From: Flexistipes sinusarabici DSM 4947
Lineage (GTDB): Bacteria; Chrysiogenota; Deferribacteres; Deferribacterales; Flexistipitaceae
Direction of reading: 5' to 3'
Assembly (NCBI RefSeq): GCF_000218625.1
Contig: NC_015672.1
Location: 310,001 to 374,000, forward strand
Length of the DNA: 64,000 nt
Below, piece after piece: positions 25,411 to 33,703 of the stretch (position 1 is the first letter of the stretch; every line of letters begins with the position of its first letter). Position numbers and translations under genes: made by a program. The notes below the pieces were generated by a model, which did not search any database, was not told where the DNA came from, and was given only the letters and a program-made list of their open reading frames with translations.

Positions 25411-25749
25411 ATGGCTGTAGTAGATGAATCGGTATTGAGCATATTGGAAGATGAACTTGAAAGAAACAATATCATTGTTAATGATCTTGAAAAGAGAATA
25501 AAAAAATATCCGAAAGGCTCATTAATTTGTAAAAAACGATCAATAGGAGGGAAGGTTTATATATCATATTATTTGGTTTGGAAAGAAAACAATAAAAACA
25601 AATATAAGTATGTTAAAAAAAACTCAGTTAAAGATATTGATAAAAAAATAAAAGAAAGAAAGGCTCTTGAAAGAGAGCTGAAACTATACAAAAACCGGAT
25701 TAGTTATATAAATAAATTTTTAACCCAACTTTGCCAAAAAAATGCATAA
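25411..25749 (+). CDS. Small basic coiled-coil protein of unknown function
   Basis: 112 residues. Helices with heptad character at residues 8-33 and 70-108 flank a beta-rich centre (GSLICKKRSIGGKVYISYYLVW, then NKYKYVKKNSVKDI). The middle pattern GSL-x2-K-x5-GG-x-YYLV resembles small DUF proteins often seen near mobile genes, but I cannot name the family. About 17 percent lysine. The ribosome binding site is weak (GGGTG 6 bases upstream). Flanked by repeats and an IS1634 transposase, it belongs to an accessory region. Confidence 0.6.
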   Translation: MAVVDESVLSILEDELERNNIIVNDLEKRIKKYPKGSLICKKRSIGGKVYISYYLVWKENNKNKYKYVKKNSVKDIDKKIKERKALERELKLYKNRISYINKFLTQLCQKNA

Positions 25750-25780
25750 AGTGCTGGTGTGTAAAGAAGCGGATTTAAAA

Positions 25781-27616
25781 TTATTCATTACAGACTTTTT
25801 TATTTCGTAAAATTTTGCTTGAATACCCCAAGGCCTTATAAATTGACTTTTGGTGTTCTTCAGTCTTAGAAGTCACCCTCTGCATTATCCTTGCATTTTC
25901 CTCCGTATTCATCGAAACCGTCATCCGCATATGATTAGAAAGTTTTTTACGAACTGTACGCCAACTGTAATGTATACCCTCTGATTTCAACTTCCTCCTA
26001 AGATTATGAACCAAATGATACGCCAAAACACTTATAAAAAGATGACCCTCCACAGCTGATTCCTTGCTGTGATATACAGGCCTTAAACCCAATTCACTCT
26101 TCAATGTCCTGAATGTGGATTCCACATCATTAAGCATTACATATATATCCCATATCTCCTGCTCACTTAAGTCAGTGAAATTTGTCCGGATTACATAGTG
26201 GCCGTCAAGTGTACCGGAAAGTTTCTCCTCATCAACTCTCCAGCGTATATCTGCTGCATTGCCAGAATCTTCTTTTTTCACAACGTCTATATCATAATAT
26301 CCCGATACCTTGCTGCATTTACTCTTAAGTCTGCCAATACGCTCAAGAACCTTCTCATAACGCTTAACACCATTCTTCTTGAATAATGAAGACCGTATAT
26401 TCTCAAGACCTTCTTCAAATCTCTGCCTAAACCTGTCTTTAATACCACCCTCTTTAATCTCCCGCATCTCACTGCTTACACATAAAAAACTCTCACCATC
26501 TACAATATTCAATTTGCCTTTCACACTATAAGAATCATTCTTTATCCTGATATCCTCTCCGTCTGAATAATCAAGGGCTGTATCCTTCTTCCTGGAGACT
26601 GCAATATAATTATACCCGGAATCCTTTATATACCCTAAATTCTCCTCCGAAGCTATTCCGGCATCTATTACTACTGTAGGCTTTACCTGTAAATTAACCT
26701 GTGATGATAAATCCGTTACTATATCAATTAACGTCTTCGTTTCTGATTGATTGCCCTCATATATCTTGCTGCATATCGGAAAACCTTCCTCATTCAACAC
26801 TACTCCCAGTGTCACAAGGGGGCAATCTGAACGCTTCTGCTTTGATTTACCACGCTTAGCCTTTTTGTTATTTTTCTGGATACCTTCAAAATGTGTGTTC
26901 GTAAGATCATAAAGCAAAATCTTATTTTCAAAGTTAAACAACTGCTGTTCATACTCAAAAAGTTTTTTCTCTATCTCTTCTGAATACTTAAAAAGCTTTT
27001 CCGATACACGGTAAAACTGCCTCAGCGATTTCCTGTGATAATTTATTCCAAGTAATTCAAATAAACCCGACTTCTCCTTTAACCATTCATACGTATTAAG
27101 TTCACTGCCCGGATTAAGCATCCGACCTATTATTAAAGCCCTGGATATATCTATCTCGGATTCCGTGAAACCAAGAGATTTCAGCATATCTCCTATACCA
27201 AGCTCTTTAAATGATTCATTGCATATATACTCTCCGCCTATGCTCCGGGGCTCTGATACTTCTATACTGGATACATCCACTTGCTCGTATTCCGGCTCAT
27301 AAGAATTCTCCTTTGATTCAGGTTGCTTTGAAGACGCTGTGATCATATTCAATTTTGCTTTCTTTGCATAAGTATGGGCAAGCTCTTCCGTCTCCTCATC
27401 AGGCTTGAATACAGGTTCCTCATAACCGTCAAGCAATTGCTCTATACGGTTTGCAAGTTCTTTTAACTGCATGGGAGGAATATGAGACAGATCTCCCATG
27501 TCCATAATAATACGTTGTCTGGGACCCTTGGGAGTACGGTATGATTCCACCAGCTTATAGGCAGTATACTTTTTTCCGGTCTTTTTATTATTGGTTATGT
27601 ATGATCTTATAAACAT
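25781..27616 (-). CDS. IS1634-family transposase
   Basis: 611 residues. It opens MFIRSYITNNKKTGKKYTAY and KLVESYRTPKGPRQRIIMDMG, the N-terminus of the IS1634 branch of IS4-like transposases. The DDE residues are likely in LLYDLTNTHFEG, VVIDAGIASEEN and DVESTFRTLKSELGLRPVYH. The frame is intact. The ATG stands 6 bases after a perfect -10 box and has no Shine-Dalgarno, so the mRNA is predicted to be leaderless. I could not define the inverted repeats. Confidence 0.9.
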   Translation of the reverse strand: MFIRSYITNNKKTGKKYTAYKLVESYRTPKGPRQRIIMDMGDLSHIPPMQLKELANRIEQLLDGYEEPVFKPDEETEELAHTYAKKAKLNMITASSKQPESKENSYEPEYEQVDVSSIEVSEPRSIGGEYICNESFKELGIGDMLKSLGFTESEIDISRALIIGRMLNPGSELNTYEWLKEKSGLFELLGINYHRKSLRQFYRVSEKLFKYSEEIEKKLFEYEQQLFNFENKILLYDLTNTHFEGIQKNNKKAKRGKSKQKRSDCPLVTLGVVLNEEGFPICSKIYEGNQSETKTLIDIVTDLSSQVNLQVKPTVVIDAGIASEENLGYIKDSGYNYIAVSRKKDTALDYSDGEDIRIKNDSYSVKGKLNIVDGESFLCVSSEMREIKEGGIKDRFRQRFEEGLENIRSSLFKKNGVKRYEKVLERIGRLKSKCSKVSGYYDIDVVKKEDSGNAADIRWRVDEEKLSGTLDGHYVIRTNFTDLSEQEIWDIYVMLNDVESTFRTLKSELGLRPVYHSKESAVEGHLFISVLAYHLVHNLRRKLKSEGIHYSWRTVRKKLSNHMRMTVSMNTEENARIMQRVTSKTEEHQKSIYKALGYSSKILRNKKVCNE

Positions 27617-27622
27617 GGACGC

Positions 27623-27650
27623 ATTATAGCAGAAGTAGAGGCGGTGTCAA
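27623..27650 (-). promoter_or_regulatory. Promoter of IS1634 transposase, adjacent to its start codon
   Basis: Minus strand: TTGACA (27645-27650), 16-bp spacer, TATAAT (27623-27628), then 6 bases to the ATG. A normal transcription start would fall on or next to the A of ATG. Confidence 0.72.
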
Positions 27651-27816
27651 TACTAAATATTATCTTAGGTCACTACAATCGTATAGCTAGCCTCTTCCTT
27701 ACATATTTACTTAACCCGTGAACGAACTATCAGTATTTTACGGAGGTTGTGTTTAATAATGATTAACCAAAATCAATAAAATAATTATTTTAGAACATCG
27801 TGTTGGCAAATTTGGG

Positions 27817-28905
27817 TTAAAGTATATTACTCAATCCGGCCAGTTTATATGCGAAATCAACTGCAATGGGACTGAAAAACTGACCCAGGAATATAGAGGG
27901 GGTAATAAATCCCATAGCTGCAACGCCGTAGCCGTCCGGAACACTGTTTACGGCTTCTGTGAAAATATTGGGAACAGTCCAGCCGAGCCCTAATCCCACC
28001 ACAAACAGACTTGTCAGTAATACGAATGTGTTTGGGGAGTAGATTATTAATAGAAATCCTGCGCTAATCATAAAATAACAGAAGGAAAGGAAAAAACGGC
28101 TGAAAAACTTCGCTGCTTTAGAAAAAGAAAGTCCGGCGACAAAACCTGCGCCTGTCAGAAGAGATACAGCTACACCGGATAGTGATGATTCGCCGAAATT
28201 CATTTGTTCTATATAAATGGCAATATTAACAGGTACGGTATAAAAGATTATCATCGTGAGAAAAGCCATAAACATCCAACTTACCAGCAACGGCCGTTTC
28301 AAAAGTGAAAGTGGTGTGGTGTTGACCGACTTCGGTACCTCGGGGTCTTTTAAAAAAAAGAGAGCCATTATGAATACAGGAACTGCTAGCAGGTAAACTG
28401 TAAAACTCGCCTGCCAGGTTATTTCAGCGAGAAAACCTGAAATTAAGGTACCTATAATTCCACCGAGATTTGAGGTCGCTGTGGATTTGCCCATCAAATT
28501 GGCCCGGGTTTCCCCTGAATAAAAATCTGCTATCAGGCCTGTTGCAAGGGGCATTAATAGTCCAACTGAAATTCCCAGCAAGGCTCTGAAAACAAGGAGC
28601 ATCTCCAGATTGGTTGACAATCCGCCGCCTGCTCCTCCCAAAATATATAAAATAAGAGCAACGAGGGTGACTTTCTTTTTGCTGAAAAGTAAAGCTATTT
28701 TGCCGTTAAGCAGTGCGAAAACAATTATAAAAAGTGCTGGCATTGTGAGCACAAGCTTGATTTTCCAGTAAGGCTCTTCACTGAAAGCATGAGCAATATT
28801 GGCAAGCACCGGTGAAACCACAGCTCCCGCCATTATGGTAAGCAGGGAAAGGGACAGTATTGTGGCTTTAAACAGTCTGGAGTTTATTGAAATATCTGTA
28901 AGCAT
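27817..28905 (-). CDS. MFS transporter (DHA1-like)
   Basis: 362 residues with about 11-12 membrane segments. MFS motif A is reduced (LNGKIALLFSKKKV between TM2 and TM3), and motif C-like GISVGLLMPLATGLIADFYSGETRANLMG follows; the second half repeats the pattern. It is about 30 residues shorter than most family members. Substrate unknown; DHA1 carriers export drugs or metabolites. It stands alone, convergent with the IS1634 gene. The gap 27617-27816 otherwise shows nothing. Confidence 0.82.
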   Translation of the reverse strand: MLTDISINSRLFKATILSLSLLTIMAGAVVSPVLANIAHAFSEEPYWKIKLVLTMPALFIIVFALLNGKIALLFSKKKVTLVALILYILGGAGGGLSTNLEMLLVFRALLGISVGLLMPLATGLIADFYSGETRANLMGKSTATSNLGGIIGTLISGFLAEITWQASFTVYLLAVPVFIMALFFLKDPEVPKSVNTTPLSLLKRPLLVSWMFMAFLTMIIFYTVPVNIAIYIEQMNFGESSLSGVAVSLLTGAGFVAGLSFSKAAKFFSRFFLSFCYFMISAGFLLIIYSPNTFVLLTSLFVVGLGLGWTVPNIFTEAVNSVPDGYGVAAMGFITPSIFLGQFFSPIAVDFAYKLAGLSNIL

Positions 28906-29021
28906 TGGTTAAACATAATAAATTTTTGGCATAAAATAAACAGAAAGTATAGCAAATCTCCAAGATTTTAGTATTTATATAATTTTGCAACATTTTTGAA
29001 CAATGGTGTGATTTTCACTCA

Positions 29022-29195
29022 TATACGAGATCGGAACTCGTAACTACTGCCAGTAACTCCATATACCCTCTTCTCATAATTTTACTTATTAGCAAATATT
29101 TACCCTGTTAAAAGGTCTATTCACAGGGTATGATCGGTAACTGGCAGTATGTTTCTCAGACATCGATCTCTCCATTTGTGAAAATCCCACTATCG
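29022..29195. repeat. Degenerate relative of the MITE core
   Basis: The segment from AACTCGTAACTACTGCC through CTCTTCTCATAATTTTAC and AGCAAATATTTACC to GGCAGTATGTTTCTCAG matches the middle of the MITE copies at 42397-42687 at most positions, but the terminal GGGGTGAC ends are lost. It lies in the 410-bp gene-free gap upstream of the membrane ferritin gene. A shorter remnant is at about 6855-6890. Confidence 0.65.
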
Positions 29196-29237
29196 CCTGA
29201 GCTTTTAAGAATGGGAGAGAGCTAAACAAGAAGTTTG

Positions 29238-29270
29238 TTGACTAAAGTATTCCATTATAGAATAATATTC
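29238..29270 (+). promoter_or_regulatory. Promoter with overlapping palindrome upstream of mbfA-like gene
   Basis: TTGACT (29238-29243), 17-bp spacer, AATAAT (29261-29266). The perfect 11-bp palindrome GAATAATATTC (29260-29270) covers the -10 box and could be an operator. An iron-responsive repressor is plausible from the gene product but not shown. Confidence 0.5.
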
Positions 29271-29315
29271 TGAGGTATCTGTAACATATTTTAAACTCAA
29301 AGTTGGAGGAAGTTT

Positions 29316-30197
29316 TTGGAAAAAATAAAGCTGGATCAGGAAACAAAAAATTCATTGATAAATGCTCAAAAAAATGAAATCTCCGAGTATTTTTTGTATC
29401 ATAAAATTGCTGATGGATTGAAAGATGAGCAAAATAAACGGCTATTAAAAGATATTGCTGAAGATGAACTGAGGCACTACAAATTTTTGAAATCTGTTAC
29501 CGGCAAAAATGTAAAACCGGACAGGTTTAAGATTTTTTTATATTTCTGGATTACTAAAATTTTTGGACTGACATTCGGGATTAAATTGTTGGAAAGAGGG
29601 GAGGAAGCAGCTGTAAAAGCTTATGAAAAACTCGGTGAAATCCTTCCTGAAGCCGTTGATATTAAACAGGAAGAGGACGAGCATGAGCATACGCTCCTTA
29701 ATATGATAAAAGAGGAAAGACTGGAATATGTAGGCTCCATTGTGCTGGGGCTGAATGATGCTCTGGTTGAGCTGACCGGAGCACTTGCAGGGCTTACGTT
29801 TGCGTTACAAAATGCCAATCTTATAGCACTTACCGGTCTTATTACAGGCATTGCGGCATCATTTTCCATGGCAGCTTCGGAATATCTTTCAACAGCTGCT
29901 GAAAACAGCAAAAAATACGCTGTAAAATCTGCTATTTATACAGGTACAGCTTATATTTTAACAGTTTTTTTGCTGATTTTGCCATATCTGCTGATGCACA
30001 ATCCCTTTTTGTCTCTGGTTACTACGCTTGTCATAGCCATTCTGATAATAGCGTTTTTTAACTTTTACGTTTCAGTTGCCAAAGATTTTAATTTTATCAA
30101 ACGTTTTACTGAAATGAGCGCTATAAGCCTCGGAGTTGCATTGCTGACTTTTATAATAAGCTTCGGCATAAGAAGCTTCTGGGGAATAGAAATATAA
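29316..30197 (+). CDS. MbfA-like membrane-bound ferritin (rubrerythrin domain plus VIT1/CCC1 domain)
   Basis: 293 residues from a TTG with GGAGGA 7 bases upstream. Residues 1-140 are a ferritin-like four-helix domain with di-iron ligands: EISEYFLYHKIADG, EDELRHYKFL, ERGEEAAVKAYEK and EDEHEHTLLNM. Residues 140-293 form a VIT1-type membrane domain with GLNDALVELTGALAGLTFAL and FSMAASEYLSTAAE. This fusion matches MbfA, an iron and manganese exporter in alpha-proteobacteria that protects from iron and peroxide. It stands alone behind its own promoter. Confidence 0.88.
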   Translation: MEKIKLDQETKNSLINAQKNEISEYFLYHKIADGLKDEQNKRLLKDIAEDELRHYKFLKSVTGKNVKPDRFKIFLYFWITKIFGLTFGIKLLERGEEAAVKAYEKLGEILPEAVDIKQEEDEHEHTLLNMIKEERLEYVGSIVLGLNDALVELTGALAGLTFALQNANLIALTGLITGIAASFSMAASEYLSTAAENSKKYAVKSAIYTGTAYILTVFLLILPYLLMHNPFLSLVTTLVIAILIIAFFNFYVSVAKDFNFIKRFTEMSAISLGVALLTFIISFGIRSFWGIEI

Positions 30198-30214
30198 GAA
30201 GCAGGACTTAGCTA

Positions 30215-30655
30215 TTATCCCGCAATATCACCGGAGATGTATTTTTCCAGTTCTTTTATGGTAAATTTGTGATCGGAAATGACCTGCTTGACAATATCTC
30301 CTATGGATACAAGTCCTGTTAGTTTTTTATTTTCCAGAACCGGCAGGTGTCTGATACGTTTTTCTGTCATTAATGCCATACATTCTTCAACAGTGTTTTT
30401 GGGCGTTACAAATAATACGTCTGTAGTCATGATATCGGAAACTTTAAGGTCTTTGGATGATTTACCTTTGAGAATAACTTTTCTTGCATAATCCCTTTCG
30501 GAAAAAATTCCTTTAACGTTGTCTCCTTCCGTAACTATCAGCGCACCGATGTCTTCATCACTCATAATTTTCAGTGCTTCAAATACAGTTTTCTCAGGAG
30601 AAACGGTATAAACCTGGCTCTCTTTTTTGGACAAAATATCTTTTACAGTACTCAT
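30215..30655 (-). CDS. CBS-domain protein
   Basis: 146 residues, two CBS motifs and nothing else. CBS1: VYTVSPEKTVFEALKIMSDEDIGALIV then GIFSERDYARKVI. CBS2: VLFVTPKNTVEECMALMTEKRIRHLPVL then GLVSIGDIVKQVI. Such stand-alone pairs bind adenine nucleotides and regulate partner enzymes or carriers. Its start overlaps the stop of the cupin gene by 4 bases, and it faces the MbfA-like gene from the opposite strand. Confidence 0.92.
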   Translation of the reverse strand: MSTVKDILSKKESQVYTVSPEKTVFEALKIMSDEDIGALIVTEGDNVKGIFSERDYARKVILKGKSSKDLKVSDIMTTDVLFVTPKNTVEECMALMTEKRIRHLPVLENKKLTGLVSIGDIVKQVISDHKFTIKELEKYISGDIAG

Positions 30656-31017
30656 AAGTTACCTCCTTTTTTATTTTTAAGCCAAAAATCGAATGATCTG
30701 CCCGGAACAAATATGTCAAGTCCTGACGATATTTCATCCAGTTCATTTGTAACGATATGGGATTCCTCACCGGGGATATATATACAGTCTCCCTCCTCCA
30801 CATATTCGGTATTGTTGTTTGAGTCAACTACGGACAGTTTTCCATGAAGCACATACAAAACCTGTGCATTTGGGTGTTTGTGCCTGGGCGATGAATGTTT
30901 GGGCGGCTTTATGAAGTGCTCAATTGATATATCTTCTTGATTGCAAAGGCTTGCTCTTTTCCAGTCTTTTTCGGGCTCATAGTTTTCAGCCTGGGAATAC
31001 TTTATTAATTTCAACAT
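30652..31017 (-). CDS. Cupin-domain protein
   Basis: 121 residues from the ATG at 31017 (MLKLIKYSQAENYEPEKDWK), chosen for AGGAGG 7 bases upstream; the longer frame from 31068 is not supported. Cupin motif 1 is PRHKHPNAQVLYVLHGKLSV and motif 2 is PGEESHIVTNELDEISSGLDI. The metal ligands His and Glu/Gln are partly kept (H-x-H... ). Small cupins of this kind often act as sensors or isomerases. Translationally coupled to the CBS gene. Confidence 0.88.
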   Translation of the reverse strand: MLKLIKYSQAENYEPEKDWKRASLCNQEDISIEHFIKPPKHSSPRHKHPNAQVLYVLHGKLSVVDSNNNTEYVEEGDCIYIPGEESHIVTNELDEISSGLDIFVPGRSFDFWLKNKKGGNL

Positions 31018-31118
31018 ATAGATCCTCCTGTAATAATAATATTTTAACATAATATTCAGTAAAAACAAATAAAATAACGAAGTTATAAAATTATAAAACT
31101 TGCCTGTGAGGGGGTATT

Positions 31119-32318
31119 TTGATACTAAATAATATGACTGATTATTTTAAAGAGAATGTGACTGCTACTCTGGGCGGTATGGCAAGCTTAATAGTATTTA
31201 TGGGTTTGGGAAGATTCGCTTATACTTCTATTATTCCATATATGCAGGCAGGAGCCGGTATGAGCGATACGCTGGCCGGTGCGATAGCATCCAGTAATTA
31301 TTTGGGATATCTTCTGGGGACACTTGTTTTTATTTTTTTTAATAAAATGCGTTATATTTTATTTGTAATGTCTCTTGCCGCTATAGCTGTATCTTCTGCT
31401 GCTATGGGTTTTACTTCGTCTCCTTTGTTGTGGCATTTGCTTAGATTTATTGCCGGTTTTGCCTGTGCCTCAGGTTTTATTTTATCCACAGCTATGTTGT
31501 TTGACTATCTGGCTGGGAGAAATGCCGCTCGTTACATGGGATGGCACTACAGCGGTGTCGGGGCCGGGATTGCCGTCAGCGGTGTTATAGATCCTGTTTT
31601 CGGAATGTTAGGCGGATGGGAGGGAGCATGGATTATGACAGGCATTACCGCAGGTATTATCAGCATTGGTGCAGTCTTCTGGATAAAATCTTCCCCTGAA
31701 TATATAAGTAAAAAAAACGATGTTGTCACTGATTCGGCTAAGTTTAAAAGAAAGAAAGAGTTCTGGCTGTTAAGTATTGCTTATTTTATGGAGGGTTTTG
31801 GCTATGTTATAATAGGGACTTTTATGGTTGCGGCTACGCAAAATTATCTTGGTGAATCCGGGGTCTCTTATATAGGCTGGATAGTGGTTGGGGTTTTTGC
31901 TGCTCCTTCAACTATATTCTGGTTTTATGTTTCCGGGAAAACTGGTTTTCCAGTTGCTTTGATTTATGCGTTTACAGTACAGCTGGGCGGTCTGATTTTG
32001 TTTGTAAGTCTTCAGAATACAATTGCTGTATTTGTTGCTGCGATAACCTTTGGCGGGACATTTATGGGCATTGTTTCAATGAGTGTAACATTTGGTAAAG
32101 AGTTATGGGTTGAAAGATCCACACAAGCGGTGGCTATACTTACCACTTTCTTCAGTGTGGGCCAAATTGCCGGTCCTTTTGTTGCAGGATTTCTCTCGGA
32201 TGTATATAGCAGCTACACATATCCATTATTATTGTCATGCGGGGCTTTGCTGACCGGATTGATATTTCTTTTATATCTTAAAAAAGCAGGAGGTCGTTAT
32301 GCCGTTTGTAAACATTAA
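31119..32318 (+). CDS. MFS transporter of the YbfB/YjiJ type
   Basis: 399 residues, 12 predicted membrane segments. It starts at TTG (GAGGGGG 5 bases upstream) or the ATG at 31134. N-terminal GLGRFAYTSIIPYMQAGAGMSDTLAG and ASSNYLGYLLG match the YbfB/YjiJ family, as does MGWHYSGVGAGIAVSGVI in TM5. Substrate unknown. Its 3' end overlaps the tautomerase gene by 20 bases, so the two act together, perhaps in handling an aromatic or unsaturated acid. Confidence 0.85.
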   Translation: MILNNMTDYFKENVTATLGGMASLIVFMGLGRFAYTSIIPYMQAGAGMSDTLAGAIASSNYLGYLLGTLVFIFFNKMRYILFVMSLAAIAVSSAAMGFTSSPLLWHLLRFIAGFACASGFILSTAMLFDYLAGRNAARYMGWHYSGVGAGIAVSGVIDPVFGMLGGWEGAWIMTGITAGIISIGAVFWIKSSPEYISKKNDVVTDSAKFKRKKEFWLLSIAYFMEGFGYVIIGTFMVAATQNYLGESGVSYIGWIVVGVFAAPSTIFWFYVSGKTGFPVALIYAFTVQLGGLILFVSLQNTIAVFVAAITFGGTFMGIVSMSVTFGKELWVERSTQAVAILTTFFSVGQIAGPFVAGFLSDVYSSYTYPLLLSCGALLTGLIFLLYLKKAGGRYAVCKH

Positions 32319-32499
32319 AATCACAAAAGACGGGGCAACAGCGAATCAGAAAAAAGAGTTGATTAAAGGAGCAACGCAGCTGCTTGTTGATGTTCTCGGG
32401 AAGAATCCTGCCACCACTGTGGTAGTAATCGATGAAGTGGAGACCGACAACTGGGGAATAGGCGGCGAAACCGTTACGGATCGCAGGAGTAAAAACTAA
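32299..32499 (+). CDS. 4-oxalocrotonate tautomerase family protein
   Basis: 66 residues, normal for the small-subunit 4-OT family. The catalytic Pro follows the initiator Met (MPFVNIKITKDG). AGGAGG lies 5 bases upstream. The family converts enols to alpha,beta-unsaturated ketones; the true substrate cannot be told. Cotranscribed with the MFS gene. Confidence 0.9.
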   Translation: MPFVNIKITKDGATANQKKELIKGATQLLVDVLGKNPATTVVVIDEVETDNWGIGGETVTDRRSKN

Positions 32500-32504
32500 A
32501 ATTT

Positions 32505-32903
32505 CTATTTGCTGTCGGGGATAAAAGGCTTGATATCTAAAATCGGGGTCTCATTCAGCATATCTATGTTTTTTACATAGATTATATTGTTTTCAACTTT
32601 TGTAATTTTAAGGACAGAGATTCCCAGCGGGTTTGGCCTTACCGGTGAACAGATACTGAATACACCTTTTTCTTCATTTTTGTGGGGAGGCTTTGTCCTG
32701 AGGTTCCGGGCAGAAAATTCCGGGCTTTTGTGGAAAACGAAAATTGCCATGATTTTATCCCCGGGGGAATAATCTGTAATCCCCTCTTTATATTTTTCCT
32801 CAAGTACTATTCTGCCCTTTTCTTCTGATACGCTCCAATGCCGGGGGATCTCAGCCGTATCGGTGTAAAAAAATCCTATAGGTTCAAACGTATATTTTTT
32901 CAT
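32505..32903 (-). CDS. trmO: tRNA (N6-threonylcarbamoyladenosine37-N6)-methyltransferase TrmO
   Basis: 132 residues of the TsaA/TrmO beta-barrel family: start YTFEPIGFFYTD, then SPGDKIMAIFVFHKS, the signature FSICSPVRPNPLGISVLKI and a C-terminal DMLNETPILDIKPFIPD. Family enzymes use S-adenosylmethionine to methylate t6A37 in tRNA-Thr. It lacks the C-terminal extension found in the E. coli enzyme, as do many homologues. Convergent with the tautomerase gene; 5 bases between stops. Confidence 0.9.
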   Translation of the reverse strand: MKKYTFEPIGFFYTDTAEIPRHWSVSEEKGRIVLEEKYKEGITDYSPGDKIMAIFVFHKSPEFSARNLRTKPPHKNEEKGVFSICSPVRPNPLGISVLKITKVENNIIYVKNIDMLNETPILDIKPFIPDSK

Positions 32904-33020
32904 AATTCTATCCTTCGTTCAAATTTTATATTCTTTCAATGTAGCATTTTAGGTAGTCAAGGTCAAAATTTTCTGACGTCACCCCATTTTTTATTGTGTA
33001 CACAAATTGATTGACTTCGT

Positions 33021-33113
33021 CTAGCACCAAGCTTTTAGACTGGTATATATGTTGTTAAACATTCAATTTAGCTATTTACATAGCTGCCAATCGGTTTTCG
33101 ACCGATGCTAGTA
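33021..33113. repeat. Pair of REP-like hairpins in inverted orientation, copies e and f
   Basis: Copy e reads CTAGC, a worn stem ACCAAGC / GACTGGT, then ATATATGTTG. Copy f reads ATCGGT / ACCGAT then GCTAG, the opposite orientation. Together they make up most of a roughly 130-bp insertion in MITE copy 2 that the other two copies lack, resembling a REP doublet. Confidence 0.65.
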
Positions 33114-33186
33114 GTGCAAATATTTTTCAATGTAATTTGCACGCATTTCGCAGCCGAAACTCGAAACTACTGCCGCTAACCGTCTA

Positions 33187-33232
33187 CTAGCACCAGCCGT
33201 AAGGCTGGTAAATATGTGGAACACATCCCCCT
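33187..33232 (+). repeat. REP-like hairpin repeat, copy g
   Basis: CTAGC, stem ACCAGCC / GGCTGGT, AAATATGTGGAACACAT. Same site as copy b in MITE copy 1; empty in MITE copy 3. Confidence 0.78.
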
Positions 33233-33317
33233 CCTCTCATAATTGTTTTTATTTGCAAATATTTATTCACTTTACCTTCCAACACAGGGTGTGACCGCTA
33301 ACCGGCAGTACGTTTCT

Positions 33318-33362
33318 CTAGCACCAGCCTTCCAGGCTGGTAAATATGTGGAACACATTCGA
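33318..33362 (+). repeat. REP-like hairpin repeat, copy h
   Basis: CTAGC, stem ACCAGCCT / AGGCTGGT, AAATATGTGGAACACATTC. The same site is empty in MITE copies 1 and 3, where ACGTTTCTC runs directly into (A)ACATCGGCTGC-type sequence. Confidence 0.78.
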
Positions 33363-33650
33363 CATCGGCTGCTTCATTTGTGCAAATTACATTGAAATCA
33401 GTATCATGTTAGCTAAGTATATGTAAAACAATACTTTTATATGATTTTTGGGGTGATGCCAGCAAAATTTTTACTAAATTGCTGCCCAACTATTTTTTAA
33501 AAGAGATATATCAACAGCAGGATATTATTGGTGAAATAGTAAAGTGGTGAGATAGTGAGATTAAAAGTCCAAACTCCAAATATAAAGATAAGCTCCGGGA
33601 TAAAACTCAACTACCTCTAACTGAGACAGTTTTATTAAAAAAAATACTAA

Positions 33651-33685
33651 TTGACAAATATGCGAATATATGTATATTTGTATAT
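33651..33685 (+). promoter_or_regulatory. Promoter and ArsR-type operator of the efflux operon
   Basis: TTGACA (33651-33656), 16-bp spacer, TATATT (33673-33678). A 12-4-12 inverted repeat covers spacer and -10: ATATGCGAATAT (33658-33669) and ATATTTGTATAT (33674-33685), 10 of 12 positions matching. Such imperfect AT-rich repeats are the usual ArsR/SmtB binding sites, which points to autoregulation by the gene just downstream. Confidence 0.7.
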
Positions 33686-33703
33686 GTATTGACGGAGGTT
33701 GAT

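Larger units (their letters stand above)
32973..33462. mobile_element. MITE-like non-autonomous element, copy 2 (490 bp), with nested hairpins
   Basis: Ends CTGACGTCACCCC and GGGGTGATGCCAG; CAAAATTTT on both sides (32964-32972 and 33463-33471) is the target duplication. It is the MITE core enlarged by four REP-like hairpins: an inverted pair near one end (33021-33113), one at 33187-33232 and one at 33318-33362. No coding capacity; it accounts for most of the 800-bp gap between trmO and arsR. Confidence 0.82.

Noticed and set aside
26287-26472. 61-residue minus-strand ORF inside the IS1634 gene
   Set aside because: Alternative frame of an intact transposase, no own signals.
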